DNA of 64,000 nucleotides from Chloroflexota bacterium (GTDB taxonomy: Bacteria > Chloroflexota > Dehalococcoidia > Lucifugimonadales > Lucifugimonadaceae), in NCBI GenBank assembly GCA_013204555.1, contig JABMNO010000017.1, forward strand, positions 1 through 64,000, written 5' to 3'. A model generated the notes under the pieces. The model made no database searches. It was given only the letters and a program-made list of their open reading frames with translations, and was not told where the DNA came from. A program made the translations under genes and the position numbers. Shown here one piece after another: positions 9,334-18,567 of the stretch (positions are counted from its first letter, which is position 1; each line of letters starts with the position of its first letter).

Positions 9334-10593
9334 TTGGGTCCTAACTTCCTCGACAACGCATTCTTTCGGAATATCTACTGCAACCTGTCAGAAAGTGACG
9401 ACGTCCGTTGCTCAGGGGGCGGCTGGTTAGGTGATGGGCTACTTCCGGGTGGTTTTGAGTGGCTTGCATTCCTGATTACGGCAATCTTGATGGCAGCGAT
9501 TCTCATCACTCTCGTCCTGAATGCGTCGCTTGTTTTCATATGGGCTGAGAGACGGCTTTTGGGGCGATTCCAAAGCAGGATTGGTCCCAACCGCTGGGGA
9601 CCGTACGGATCGCTAACACCCATAGCTGATGCGGTGAAGACTCTGTTCAAGGAAGACATCGTTCCTGCCGCCGCGGACCGTTGGGTTTTCAACGCCGCTC
9701 CGGTGATCATGATGGTGCCATCGTTGATGGTGCTGGCCGTAATTCCCTGGGGGACGGGCACATTCCTTGCCGACCTCAACGTTGGCATATTGTTCATCAT
9801 CGCGATTACATCGTTATCGACGTTCGCTATCGTGATGGCCGGTTGGGGATCGCAGAACCGCTACGCCATGTTTGGTGCGATGCGAGCGGTCGCGTTGCTT
9901 ATCAGTTATGAAATCCCCATGGCGATATCATTGCTTGGCGTTCTGATGATCGCTGGATCGCTTTCGCTCGTGAGCGTTGTCGAGGCGCAAAACGTGCCGT
10001 TTATTCTTGTTCAACCGCTAGGATTCCTCGTCTTCTTCATCGCATCGGTGGCCGAGATCAATAGGGCCCCGTTCGACGTGGCTGAGGCCGAATCTGAGCT
10101 TGGGTCGGGATATCACACCGACTATTCCGGCATGAAGTTCGGCCTGTTCATCAATGCCGAGTTCACGGCCACGATCTTGAGTTCAGCCGTGATTGTTGCC
10201 GTGTTCCTGGCAGGCGGGCGCGGATGGGGCTTCCTCCCGTCTCAGGCGTGGTTCATTCTCAAAATGGTGCCGGTGCTGTTCTTCATCGTATGGACCCGCG
10301 CCAGCTGGCCTCGTTTGCGAATCGATCAAATTCTTTCGCTGGCATGGAAAGGTCTCATCATTCTGGCGTTCATCAACGTTGCGGTCAGCGCAATCCTGTC
10401 CTTCATCTGGCCCGCCCCTTCCACGTCTGAGTTGTGGCTCATGGCAGCAATCAACTTTGGGGTGTTAATTGTTTCGGTCTTTGCCATCAGTTCCTGGTTT
10501 GGTTCGGGGCCTGTATCCACGCCAAGGATGAGCCATGATGAGGCGTTGCCTCGTCCCCGGCCAGCCGGCCTGAGCGCGGGAGGTGACTCTTGA
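9334..10593 (+). CDS. nuoH: NADH-quinone oxidoreductase subunit H
   Basis: A polytopic membrane subunit next to the quinone chamber. The conserved cytoplasmic loops read WAERRLLGRFQSRIGPNRWG and EINRAPFDVAEAESELGSGY. About eight to nine hydrophobic helices are visible. At 419 residues it is longer than the usual 330-350 because of an N-terminal part before the first helix and a C-terminal hydrophilic tail. It starts at TTG 9334, directly after the nuoD stop. The stop overlaps the nuoI start. Confidence 0.92.
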   Translation: MGPNFLDNAFFRNIYCNLSESDDVRCSGGGWLGDGLLPGGFEWLAFLITAILMAAILITLVLNASLVFIWAERRLLGRFQSRIGPNRWGPYGSLTPIADAVKTLFKEDIVPAAADRWVFNAAPVIMMVPSLMVLAVIPWGTGTFLADLNVGILFIIAITSLSTFAIVMAGWGSQNRYAMFGAMRAVALLISYEIPMAISLLGVLMIAGSLSLVSVVEAQNVPFILVQPLGFLVFFIASVAEINRAPFDVAEAESELGSGYHTDYSGMKFGLFINAEFTATILSSAVIVAVFLAGGRGWGFLPSQAWFILKMVPVLFFIVWTRASWPRLRIDQILSLAWKGLIILAFINVAVSAILSFIWPAPSTSELWLMAAINFGVLIVSVFAISSWFGSGPVSTPRMSHDEALPRPRPAGLSAGGDS

Positions 10594-11255
10594 TCGGTAT
10601 GGGGCTGATGAGAGGCCTTGCAGTCACGATGAAGACTGCGATCCGAGGTCCAGTGACCGTGCAGTATCCAGACCGACGCGTCGGATTGCTGGGCGCCGCC
10701 AGAGAGGCGGATCTATCTTTCTTTCGGTTCCTGGTTAGGCGGCCCAAGGATGCAGTGAAAGCGGTCGCCGGGTTTGCCACTGTTGAAGCCAAAATCGTTC
10801 AGGGAACCAGGTTTCGAGGCCAGGACTTCAACTGGTATGAAGAACGATGCACCGGATGCGCAAGTTGCGCGAAGTTCTGTCCGCTTGGAATTATTAAAAT
10901 CGAAACCAGCCCTTCCGGCAAACTCCAGCAGGAAGGTGAAGTCTTCAACATTGATGTTTTCGACATCGATATCGGACGCTGCATGTTCTGCGGTATCTGC
11001 GTTGAGGTTTGCCCGTACGATGCGCTTCACATGGGTAGTGGATTTGAGCGCGGCCAGTACGAGCGCAAAAATCTTGTGATTACGGTTGAGGAGTTGAAGG
11101 CCAAGAAAAAGACGCCAAGCACATGGTTCCGACCCCAGCAAGAGGCTGCCGGCTACAACCCTCATAGCGGGGAAGATCGGCCATGGACTGAGGCTGGAAG
11201 GCACGAGCAGCCGGGCGACAAGAAACTCACCGAGCGCTGGGTTGACGAACGATGA
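10590..11255 (+). CDS. nuoI: NADH-quinone oxidoreductase subunit I
   Basis: An 8Fe ferredoxin-like subunit carrying clusters N6a and N6b. Ligands are C87, C90, C93 and C97 (CTGCASCAKFCP) and C131, C134, C137 and C141 (CMFCGICVEVCP). The segment between PVTVQYPDRR and the first cluster is longer than usual. The TTG at 10590 has GGAGGT five bases upstream; ATG 10599 is a possible alternative. As no nuoE, nuoF or nuoG is nearby, this subunit may receive electrons directly from a soluble donor such as ferredoxin. Confidence 0.9.
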   Translation: MIGMGLMRGLAVTMKTAIRGPVTVQYPDRRVGLLGAAREADLSFFRFLVRRPKDAVKAVAGFATVEAKIVQGTRFRGQDFNWYEERCTGCASCAKFCPLGIIKIETSPSGKLQQEGEVFNIDVFDIDIGRCMFCGICVEVCPYDALHMGSGFERGQYERKNLVITVEELKAKKKTPSTWFRPQQEAAGYNPHSGEDRPWTEAGRHEQPGDKKLTERWVDER

Positions 11256-11902
11256 ATGGCGTAGAGGGATCAAGCGTCACAGACGTCGCGTTCTGGGTGG
11301 TCTCAGCTATCGCTATCGCTGCCTCGATCATGGTCGTCACTCTGCGTGATATTTTTCGTGCTGCATTATTTCTCGCGCTGTCGTTCCTGGCCGTGGCCGG
11401 TTTATACATACTTCTTCGGGCGGAGTTCCTCGCAGTCGTTCAGATACTGGTCTACGTGGGTGCGATCTCAATCCTGATTGTTTTCGCGATAGTCCTTGTT
11501 CGGGACATGCCGGGTGGCGGGAAAGATAACCACCTGAAGGTTGTTGCGGCCACAGTTGCGGCGCTCCTGGGTGCTCTGGCTATCTTCGTTTCGTACAACT
11601 CTGATTTCACAAACCTGGATGCACTTGAATCCTCCAACGCTGATGTTGCGGCAGCTCTGACCGGGACCTATGACCTGGACGCAAGTAATGCGGTGGGCGA
11701 TGAGTACGAAGACCAGATCGCGGTCGCACCGCCGGAAGGTGCGGAAGGAACCGAGATTGGAATATTCTCCAACAGTACTGGTTCTATAGGCGGTTTATTT
11801 ATTCGAGACTTTGTCCTGCCGTTTGAGGCCGTCTCTGTGTTGTTGCTTGCCGCTATGATTGGTGCGCTTGCCTTGCTGAGACAGCGAGGGGAGGAGTCAT
11901 GA
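11252..11902 (+). CDS. nuoJ: NADH-quinone oxidoreductase subunit J
   Basis: A membrane subunit of 216 residues. The first helices (FWVVSAIAIAASIMVV, ALFLALSFLAVAGLYILL) and the family segment AVVQILVYVGAISILIVFAI are clear. A hydrophilic, acidic insertion of about 60 residues at about 120-180 separates the fourth and fifth helices, which accounts for the greater length. It overlaps nuoI and nuoK by four bases each. Confidence 0.88.
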   Translation: MNGVEGSSVTDVAFWVVSAIAIAASIMVVTLRDIFRAALFLALSFLAVAGLYILLRAEFLAVVQILVYVGAISILIVFAIVLVRDMPGGGKDNHLKVVAATVAALLGALAIFVSYNSDFTNLDALESSNADVAAALTGTYDLDASNAVGDEYEDQIAVAPPEGAEGTEIGIFSNSTGSIGGLFIRDFVLPFEAVSVLLLAAMIGALALLRQRGEES

Positions 11903-12252
11903 CGCTGGAGAACGTCCTCCTGGTCAGCTCTGTTCTTTTCGCGATTGGCCTCTATGGAGCGCTCGCCAAGAGCAACGCGATCATGATTCTGATGTCCATT
12001 GAGATTATGTTCAACGCCGTCAATATTGCAGCCATCGCATTTTCGCGATTCACTGTTCCCGCCGGGCTCACGGACACACCCATCACCGTCACACAGCAGG
12101 CGGTGCAGAGGGCGTTGACCGGACAGATGCTGTCAGTGTTCGTCATCACCGCAGCAGCAGCCGAAGTGGCGCTGGGATTGGCGCTCGTGATCGTCGTCTA
12201 CAGGCAGCGGGGCACCGTTGATGTCACAGATCTGACGGAGATGAGCGGCTGA
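11899..12252 (+). CDS. nuoK: NADH-quinone oxidoreductase subunit K
   Basis: A 117-residue Mrp-like membrane subunit with three helices. The two conserved membrane glutamates are visible, one in ILMSIEIMFNAVN and one in AAAEVALGLALVIV. It overlaps nuoJ by ATGA. A loop of extra residues follows helix 2. It is followed by a 48-bp gap and a small non-Nuo gene. Confidence 0.9.
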   Translation: MTLENVLLVSSVLFAIGLYGALAKSNAIMILMSIEIMFNAVNIAAIAFSRFTVPAGLTDTPITVTQQAVQRALTGQMLSVFVITAAAAEVALGLALVIVVYRQRGTVDVTDLTEMSG

Positions 12253-12300
12253 TGGCCTCATTACAGATCTCCCGCCACCACGCACCCACGGAGCACGGCC

Positions 12301-12495
12301 ATGTGGGCTGATTACAAGAAGGCGCCAAACCTTCAGGTTGCCGAAATGTGGAAAAACCTCCTGGAAGCTGAGGGGCTGCCAACGAAGATCATTCCGGAGA
12401 CGGACATCCTGGATTGGGCGGAGCGCGTCCCATTCAGGATCCTGGTGCCGGTAGGCCGCGAACACGTGGCAGATGAGATCTTGAGGAAACTGTAA
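12301..12495 (+). CDS. Small DUF2007-like protein inside the nuo operon
   Basis: A 64-residue protein lying between nuoK and nuoL on the same strand, with its stop directly before the GTG of nuoL. The pattern (LQVAEMWKNLLEAEGLPTKI, then FRILVPVGREHVADEIL) resembles the DUF2007 / putative prokaryotic signal-transducing fold, where EAE-type helices and a C-terminal ferredoxin-like strand recur. No signal peptide, membrane helix or cysteine is present. Its place suggests co-expression with complex I, possibly as an assembly or regulatory factor, but this is a guess from position only. Confidence 0.6.
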   Translation: MWADYKKAPNLQVAEMWKNLLEAEGLPTKIIPETDILDWAERVPFRILVPVGREHVADEILRKL

Positions 12496-14502
12496 GTGAT
12501 CAACGAAGCAGGCTCCTGGCTCATCATCGGCTTCCCGCTGGCATCATTTGTGATCATTGGTGCAGTGATACGGCCGTTCTTTAACAGATACGCGATCGTC
12601 GCCGGATACCTGACGATTCTGGCGGTCGCAATATCGCTCGGGCTTTCGATATTCGCCTTCATATCAGTGGCGGATGCAGGCGGAAATATTCCGTTCGAGT
12701 CGCGAGAGTGGCTCTCGTTCCCGGGGCTCGTGATTCCGTTCGGAATAATGATGGACTCACTTACTGTCCTGATGCTCATCACGGTTGCTGGAGTGAGCCT
12801 ACTCGTGCAGGTCTACGGGCTTGGCTACATGAAGGGCGACAAAGGCTACGCAAAGTACTTTGCCTTCATGTCTCTGTTCACCGCCTCAATGCTGGGATTG
12901 GTGCTCAGCCGTGGCGTAATCCAGCTTTACGCCTTCTGGGAGCTTGTGGGGCTCTCGTCCTACCTGCTAATTGGATTCTGGTACACCCGGCCCGCCGCTG
13001 CGGCTGCCGCAAAGAAGGCCTTCCTCATGACGAGGCTTGGCGACTTCGCGTTCCTTCTGGCGATTCTTTATATCTTCACCCTGGGCGATGATCTTCTCGA
13101 TATCCCTCACTTGTACGAGGCCGCTCAGATCGGCGCAATTGGCGCGACAGCGGCCACATGGGCCGCCCTTGGCATTTTTGCCGGCGCGGTTGGCAAGTCA
13201 GCACAGTTCCCGCTTAACACGTGGCTGCCGGATGCCATGGAAGGGCCAACGCCAGTTAGCGCACTGGTTCACTCGGCCACGATGGTTGCTGCTGGCGTCT
13301 TCCTGGTGGGTCGATTCTTCCCGCTGTTTGAGCTAAGCAATGAGGCAATGAACACCGTGGCCCTGGTGGGTGGATTCACAGCGGTGTTCGCTGCGTCCAT
13401 GGGACTGGTGGCGAACGATATCAAGCGTGTTTTCGCGTTCTCCACCATCAGCCAGCTGGGATACATGTTTTTCGCGATTGGAATTGGTGCTTACGTTGCC
13501 GCCTTCTTCCACCTGTTTGTCCACGCATGGTTCAAGACGCTTCTCTTCATGAGCGCCGGCTCGGTGAACCATGCCAGTGGCACGTTCGATATGCGGTACA
13601 TGGGTGGACTCCGCAAAGTGATGCCGTTCACGTACGCCACAACGGTTATCGGCGGCCTGAGCCTTGCCGGAATATTCCCGTTCGCAGGTTTCTGGAGCAA
13701 GGATGAGATTTTTGCCCACGCGGCCGAGGTCGATAGCCCCGTGGGTTGGATCGTCCTGATTCTTGGTTTGACCGCAGCGTTTATGACGGCGTTCTACATG
13801 TTCCGTGTCATCTTCATGACCTATCACGGTAAATTCCGCGGTGGCGTCGACAAAGAAAACGAAGATCTTCGAGCCGCTGGCGAGGAGATTGATGAGGCAC
13901 ACGCGACCGCTCGAGTCCACCTGGCCGAATCACCGTGGACGATGGTGATGCCGTTGTTGATCCTTGCGGTGGCCGCTGTGCTGGCCGGGTATCTCACGAA
14001 CCCCACGGCGGGATACGGAATCGTTGATCAGCACTCCTTCGGCGAATTCATGACTGAGAACCACCAGGTTTTTGAAACACATGAGGCCGCCGTACACGCT
14101 GGAGCGGAACCCAAGTTCAACTACGGAATCGCTTTCTTGAGCACGCTGGTAGCGCTGAGCGGGATTGCGCTGGCGTACGCGATGTACCAGGCGAAGTTGA
14201 TCTCCCCGGCAAATCTCACTGCGCGGTTCAAACCTGTGCACCGGATTCTGATCAACAAGTACTACATGGACGAGTTGTACGAAGACATCATTGTCCGAAA
14301 TATTTTCTACAACCGGTTCGCGAAGCGTCTGGCGTCGTTTGACATAACCATTTTGGATGGCGTCAACGTACAACTCGCTTCATGGACCCGGCGGTTCAGC
14401 GGTGTGCTGGGCTTCATACAGGATGGCCAACTTCAGACCTATGGAGCGGTGGCTTCGGCGGGCGCTGTGGTGGCTATCGTTATTTTCCTGTTCTGGGCTT
14501 AA
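12496..14502 (+). CDS. nuoL: NADH-quinone oxidoreductase subunit L
   Basis: A 668-residue antiporter-like proton-pumping subunit. The key membrane Glu lies in LYAFWELVGLSSYLLIGFW, the pumping Lys in AGAVGKSAQFPLNTWLPDAM, and EGPTPVSALVHSATMV and the discontinuous-helix region follow. The amphipathic lateral helix typical of NuoL is in the C-terminal part, after about residue 500. It starts at GTG 12496 with no gap after the small upstream gene. A 63-bp gap separates it from nuoM. Confidence 0.93.
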   Translation: MINEAGSWLIIGFPLASFVIIGAVIRPFFNRYAIVAGYLTILAVAISLGLSIFAFISVADAGGNIPFESREWLSFPGLVIPFGIMMDSLTVLMLITVAGVSLLVQVYGLGYMKGDKGYAKYFAFMSLFTASMLGLVLSRGVIQLYAFWELVGLSSYLLIGFWYTRPAAAAAAKKAFLMTRLGDFAFLLAILYIFTLGDDLLDIPHLYEAAQIGAIGATAATWAALGIFAGAVGKSAQFPLNTWLPDAMEGPTPVSALVHSATMVAAGVFLVGRFFPLFELSNEAMNTVALVGGFTAVFAASMGLVANDIKRVFAFSTISQLGYMFFAIGIGAYVAAFFHLFVHAWFKTLLFMSAGSVNHASGTFDMRYMGGLRKVMPFTYATTVIGGLSLAGIFPFAGFWSKDEIFAHAAEVDSPVGWIVLILGLTAAFMTAFYMFRVIFMTYHGKFRGGVDKENEDLRAAGEEIDEAHATARVHLAESPWTMVMPLLILAVAAVLAGYLTNPTAGYGIVDQHSFGEFMTENHQVFETHEAAVHAGAEPKFNYGIAFLSTLVALSGIALAYAMYQAKLISPANLTARFKPVHRILINKYYMDELYEDIIVRNIFYNRFAKRLASFDITILDGVNVQLASWTRRFSGVLGFIQDGQLQTYGAVASAGAVVAIVIFLFWA

Positions 14503-14565
14503 CTGATGGCACGGAGTCAACAATTGGCAAGTGATGAAAACGTCGTGAATGGAGCGGAGTACTAG

Positions 14566-16095
14566 ATGTTCTCCGGTTATCTCACGATTGCCGTTTTCTT
14601 GCCTATCGCGACGGCGTTGCTCATCGCGCTTATGCCACGACGCGACCAGTGGATTCGATGGACCGCTATCGGTGCCACGGTGGTGGAGTTGGTCCTCACC
14701 ATCACAATCTTCATCCGGTACGAGATAGATAAGGGCGGCGTACAGTTCGTCGACCTGTTCGGCAATTGGATTCCGATTGAAGGCTTCGACGCTCGGTACC
14801 TGCTTGGTGTGGATGGTCTGAGCGCACCACTGGTGCTGTTGACGGGAATCCTGGGCGCGGCAGCCGCGTTCGCATCGTGGCGAATCAAGCACCGTGTTCG
14901 TGAGTACTTCATCTGGCTTTTGATTCTTCAATCGTCCGTAATGGGCGTATTCGTATCGCTCGATCTTCTGCTGTTCTTCATCTTCTGGGAGATCGAACTC
15001 ATACCGATGTTCATGTTGATCTCCGGGTGGGGTACTGGCCGTCCCCGTTACTCAGCCATGAAGTTCGTGATATTTACTCTGGCTGGCAGCGCGTTCATGC
15101 TCGTTGCAATCCTGGCCCTGTTCATGTCCGGTCAGATTGGAACATTCGCGATGGTTTCGATTCCTGAAGAAGGAATCGTTGGCATCCCGGAGAAGATGGC
15201 GCTGGCTACCGGCCTGATCGCTCCTACGGCCCTGATATTCGCGTTCTTCTTGATCGCCTTTGCGGTCAAACTCCCAGTGTGGCCAGTACATAGCTGGTTG
15301 CCAGACGCCCACACAGACGCTCCTACCGCTGTCTCAGTGATGCTGGCCGGAGTCCTGTTGAAGATGGGTGGCTACGGCCTTATCCGAATCTCAGCGGGCT
15401 TCTTCATGGAGAGCCCTGATTTTCAGATTCGAGACGCTGGATGGATTCTCGCGATTGGAGCGGCGATCTCGATCGTCTATGGCGCGGTGTTAACGCTTCG
15501 CCAAACCGATCTAAAACGGCTTATCGCGTACTCTTCAGTAAGCCATATGGGTTTCGTCATGCTTGGCGTGGCCGCTGTTTCAGCCACGGGAAGCAAGACT
15601 GCCAGCGGTGGGCTCAACGGTGCGGCGCTCCAGATGTTCACGCATGGAACCATCACGGGTCTTCTCTTCCTTCTGGTGGGTATGACATACGAGCGAGCGC
15701 ACACCCGCCATATACCGGACATGGGTGGATTAGCTCCCAAAATGCCTCTGATAGCGACCGCATTCCTGGTGGCCGGACTCGCGTCGCTTGGTCTGCCGGG
15801 ACTGAGCGGATTCGCCGCTGAGATCACGGTATTCCTTGGCACATGGGATGTGTGGCCAATTGCAACCGGAATCTCCGCTTTTGGCGTGGTGCTGGCGGCG
15901 GCATACATCCTCTGGATGGTGCAGCGAGTCTTCTTCGGCCCACGCCCCGAGCGCTTTGATGATGCTGAAGACGCGACGATAGTCGATCTCATTCCAGTGG
16001 TCGGACTTATTGCGCCAATCGTGATAGTTGGCATCTGGCCTGCAGTCATCACGGATACGTTCGAAATCGGTATCAAAGCGACGTTGGGCTTATGA
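14566..16095 (+). CDS. nuoM: NADH-quinone oxidoreductase subunit M
   Basis: A 509-residue antiporter-like subunit. The motifs LLFFIFWEIELIPMFMLISG (membrane Glu) and FAVKLPVWPVHSWLPDAHTD (membrane Lys) are present, then APTAVSVMLAGVLLKMGGYG and LKRLIAYSSVSHMG. ATG 14566 is chosen; it follows nuoL closely. The stop overlaps the nuoN start by four bases. Confidence 0.93.
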   Translation: MFSGYLTIAVFLPIATALLIALMPRRDQWIRWTAIGATVVELVLTITIFIRYEIDKGGVQFVDLFGNWIPIEGFDARYLLGVDGLSAPLVLLTGILGAAAAFASWRIKHRVREYFIWLLILQSSVMGVFVSLDLLLFFIFWEIELIPMFMLISGWGTGRPRYSAMKFVIFTLAGSAFMLVAILALFMSGQIGTFAMVSIPEEGIVGIPEKMALATGLIAPTALIFAFFLIAFAVKLPVWPVHSWLPDAHTDAPTAVSVMLAGVLLKMGGYGLIRISAGFFMESPDFQIRDAGWILAIGAAISIVYGAVLTLRQTDLKRLIAYSSVSHMGFVMLGVAAVSATGSKTASGGLNGAALQMFTHGTITGLLFLLVGMTYERAHTRHIPDMGGLAPKMPLIATAFLVAGLASLGLPGLSGFAAEITVFLGTWDVWPIATGISAFGVVLAAAYILWMVQRVFFGPRPERFDDAEDATIVDLIPVVGLIAPIVIVGIWPAVITDTFEIGIKATLGL

Positions 16096-17594
16096 ATTCC
16101 CACGATATCTATCTGATTTCTCCCCAGATCGCGATGGCGGTGCTGGCCGGGTTGATCGTTGTGATCGATCTTGTGGTCAGCGATAAGCGTCTGGTTTCTG
16201 CTGCCGCAATTCTTGGGCTCGCCGCTCCGCTCCTCTTCACGCTGATCCTGTGGTTCGATGCACCGGACGATAACGTTGGACTGTTCGGCGCATTCGTTGT
16301 CGACAAGTTCGCTCTCTTCTTCCAGATACTGTTCGTGGGTGTCGCAGCGATGGTTTTTCTGGCGTCCACCAAGTACCAGGAGCGGTTCGAGGGCTTCCGA
16401 GGCGAGTTCGTGGCTTTGATGCTCTTCTCGCTCACCGGAATGATGTTGCTGGCATCGGCACGAGAGTTGATCACGATGTATGTGGCGCTGGAGTTGACGT
16501 CACTTCCGGCCGCCGCACTCGTAGCATGGCTTCGGGACGACCGATCGTCTGAGGCTGGCCTGAAGTTCCTGTTGATGAGCGCACTGAGTTCGGCGCTGCT
16601 GCTATTCGGCGTCGTATTCATCTATGGATTCACCGGTTCCACATTCTTCTCTGAGATCGTCACTCGAATTGCCGATATGCAGGCAACCGGCGTACTGAGC
16701 GCTGATGAGCCGTTCGGTTCCTACGCCCTGATGTTTGGGGTCGTGCTCCTGATGCTTGGTCTGGCTTTCAAGTTGTCATCAGTGCCCAGCCAGATGTGGG
16801 TACCGGATGTTTACGAGGGCAGCCCAACACCTGTTGCAGCGTTCCTTTCGGTGGCCAGCAAGGCAGCGGGATTCGCCATCGTGCTTCGCCTGATCTATGC
16901 CGCGCTTCCGGACCCACAGGTAAGCATGGATACGGGAAACCTGTTCGCTGTTCTTGCCGCAGTGTCAATGACGGTAGGGAACATCGCTGCGATACGGCAG
17001 ACGAATATCAAGCGACTGATGGGCTACAGCACAATCGCTCAGGCTGGCTACATCATGGTTGGTGTTGCGGCGGTGGCTGCAAGCGCTGAGGGCGGCGGAA
17101 GCTCAAGCGGTGGGCCACAGGGCGTGCTCTTCTATTTGATGGGCTATGGCTTCACAAACCTCGCTGTGTTCTTTGCCATAATCGCCATCACCAATAGAAC
17201 CGGCAATGACATGATCTCGTCCTTCGCCGGGATGGCGAAGCGTTCTCCGCTGTTTGCGGGCTTGCTGACAATTGGCCTGCTATCGCTTCTCGGTTTTCCA
17301 CCCACGGTGGGTTTCATGGGTAAGGCGTTTATATTCAGTTCAGCCGTCAACTCAGGTCTGCTATGGCTTGCAGTGGTCGGCATGGTCAACAGTGCTGCGT
17401 CTGCCTTCTACTACCTGCGCATCGTCCGAACCATGTACCTTGATGATGCTGACGACGACAAGAAGATAGGCGGAGATATTCCGCTCACTCTGGCCACCGG
17501 ATTGACTGCTACCGGAGTAGTAGTACTTGGGGTGGCGCCCTGGTTCCTGCTGAAGTTCGCAGAGATAGCGGTCGAAGGCCTGGCGATCAGGTAG
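16092..17594 (+). CDS. nuoN: NADH-quinone oxidoreductase subunit N
   Basis: A 500-residue antiporter-like subunit, the last gene of the operon. YVALELTSLPAAALVAW carries the membrane Glu, GLAFKLSSVPSQMWVPDVYE the Lys, and SPTPVAAFLSVASKAAGF and IKRLMGYSTIAQAGYIMVG follow. Like the other two antiporter-like subunits it is intact, so the proton-pumping arm is complete. Confidence 0.93.
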   Translation: MNSHDIYLISPQIAMAVLAGLIVVIDLVVSDKRLVSAAAILGLAAPLLFTLILWFDAPDDNVGLFGAFVVDKFALFFQILFVGVAAMVFLASTKYQERFEGFRGEFVALMLFSLTGMMLLASARELITMYVALELTSLPAAALVAWLRDDRSSEAGLKFLLMSALSSALLLFGVVFIYGFTGSTFFSEIVTRIADMQATGVLSADEPFGSYALMFGVVLLMLGLAFKLSSVPSQMWVPDVYEGSPTPVAAFLSVASKAAGFAIVLRLIYAALPDPQVSMDTGNLFAVLAAVSMTVGNIAAIRQTNIKRLMGYSTIAQAGYIMVGVAAVAASAEGGGSSSGGPQGVLFYLMGYGFTNLAVFFAIIAITNRTGNDMISSFAGMAKRSPLFAGLLTIGLLSLLGFPPTVGFMGKAFIFSSAVNSGLLWLAVVGMVNSAASAFYYLRIVRTMYLDDADDDKKIGGDIPLTLATGLTATGVVVLGVAPWFLLKFAEIAVEGLAIR

Positions 17595-17613
17595 TTGCGT
17601 GGGCGCGTAAGAA

Positions 17614-17632
17614 GGTAGCCACAAGGGCTACC
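17614..17632. repeat. Hairpin after nuoN, member of the GTAGCC/CCCCTAC repeat group
   Basis: GGTAGCC and GGCTACC form a 7-bp stem with a five-base loop, followed by cctacg. It may act as a weak terminator of the nuo operon, but it has no T-run; the same motif group recurs at 39791-39824. Confidence 0.5.
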
Positions 17633-17664
17633 CCTACGTGGGTGGCGGGTCCTGGAGTCCGAAG

Positions 17665-18534
17665 GTGAGTGAAACGGTTCGAATGCGCACAGGGATCATC
17701 CACCACGATTTCGTGGGAGAGGCAAGGGGACTCGCTCAGGCTCTGACCGAGCGTTACTCCAGTCGCAGCGAATGGTGGACCTGTTCGGTCGCTGAGTCAT
17801 CTGGTCTGGGCGAGATGGTGGTCGAAACCGATCTCGTTATTGCGATTGGTGGAGACGGCACCATTCTCCGCAGCGCGCACGTGGCCGCTCCCCTTGGTAT
17901 CCCAATACTGGGCGTGAATATGGGCCGTGTTGGGTTCATGTCCGAAATCGAGGCCGAAGACGCGCTTGATGGTCTCGACTGGTATCTGGACGGGAACGCT
18001 CGGCCGGAGTTGCGCACAATGATTAAGGCGCAGATCGGTGACGACGCAACTCCTCATCACGCCCTTAACGATGTCGTTCTTGGCAGGGGGCGCGAGATTC
18101 GTCTCGTGGACATCGCACTTTCAATCGATGAGGTGCCAGTGACCACATATCGAGCCGACGCGCTGGTGATCGCCACCGCGTCTGGATCAACTGGCTACTC
18201 ACTGGCGTTGGGTGGACCGGTCATGGAGCCGGAGGAACAATCATTCCTGGTGAAACCCGTCGCATCGCACATGAGTCTCCAGGGTGGCCTGCTTATTAAG
18301 CCTGGCTCAGTGGTCGAAATGACCCTTAGGACGGATACAGATGCACTGTGCAGCGTCGATGGTTTCTACGAAGCGCCCGTCACCTCCGGCCAAAAAGTTC
18401 GTGTGGAGGTGAGTGAACATAGCGCCACCTTCCTGCGGAGAGATCCGCCCAACGCCTTTTACGATTCATTGACCCGACGACTGGGCATGCGGCAGGGATC
18501 CATGCAACGAACGTCGATGGATGGCGATGATTAG
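17665..18534 (+). CDS. nadK: NAD kinase
   Basis: Phosphorylates NAD to NADP. The hallmark GGDGTILRSAH loop, the NMGRVGFMSEIE segment, the NDVVLGRG motif and the glycine-rich SGSTGYSLALGGPVMEP are in the family order. The open frame reaches back to 17638 through a repeat-derived sequence. I prefer GTG 17665 (289 residues), with TGGAG upstream; ATG 17683 is an alternative. It lies between the nuo and sdh operons and is followed 33 bases later by the NUDIX gene. Confidence 0.88.
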   Translation: MSETVRMRTGIIHHDFVGEARGLAQALTERYSSRSEWWTCSVAESSGLGEMVVETDLVIAIGGDGTILRSAHVAAPLGIPILGVNMGRVGFMSEIEAEDALDGLDWYLDGNARPELRTMIKAQIGDDATPHHALNDVVLGRGREIRLVDIALSIDEVPVTTYRADALVIATASGSTGYSLALGGPVMEPEEQSFLVKPVASHMSLQGGLLIKPGSVVEMTLRTDTDALCSVDGFYEAPVTSGQKVRVEVSEHSATFLRRDPPNAFYDSLTRRLGMRQGSMQRTSMDGDD

Positions 18535-18567
18535 TGCGAAACCATCTGTTCACATCTGGCCAACCGA

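Noticed and set aside
13333-13920. 195-codon open frame antisense to nuoL
   Set aside because: It lies wholly opposite a well-conserved nuoL sequence, and its translation is low-complexity with no recognisable family.
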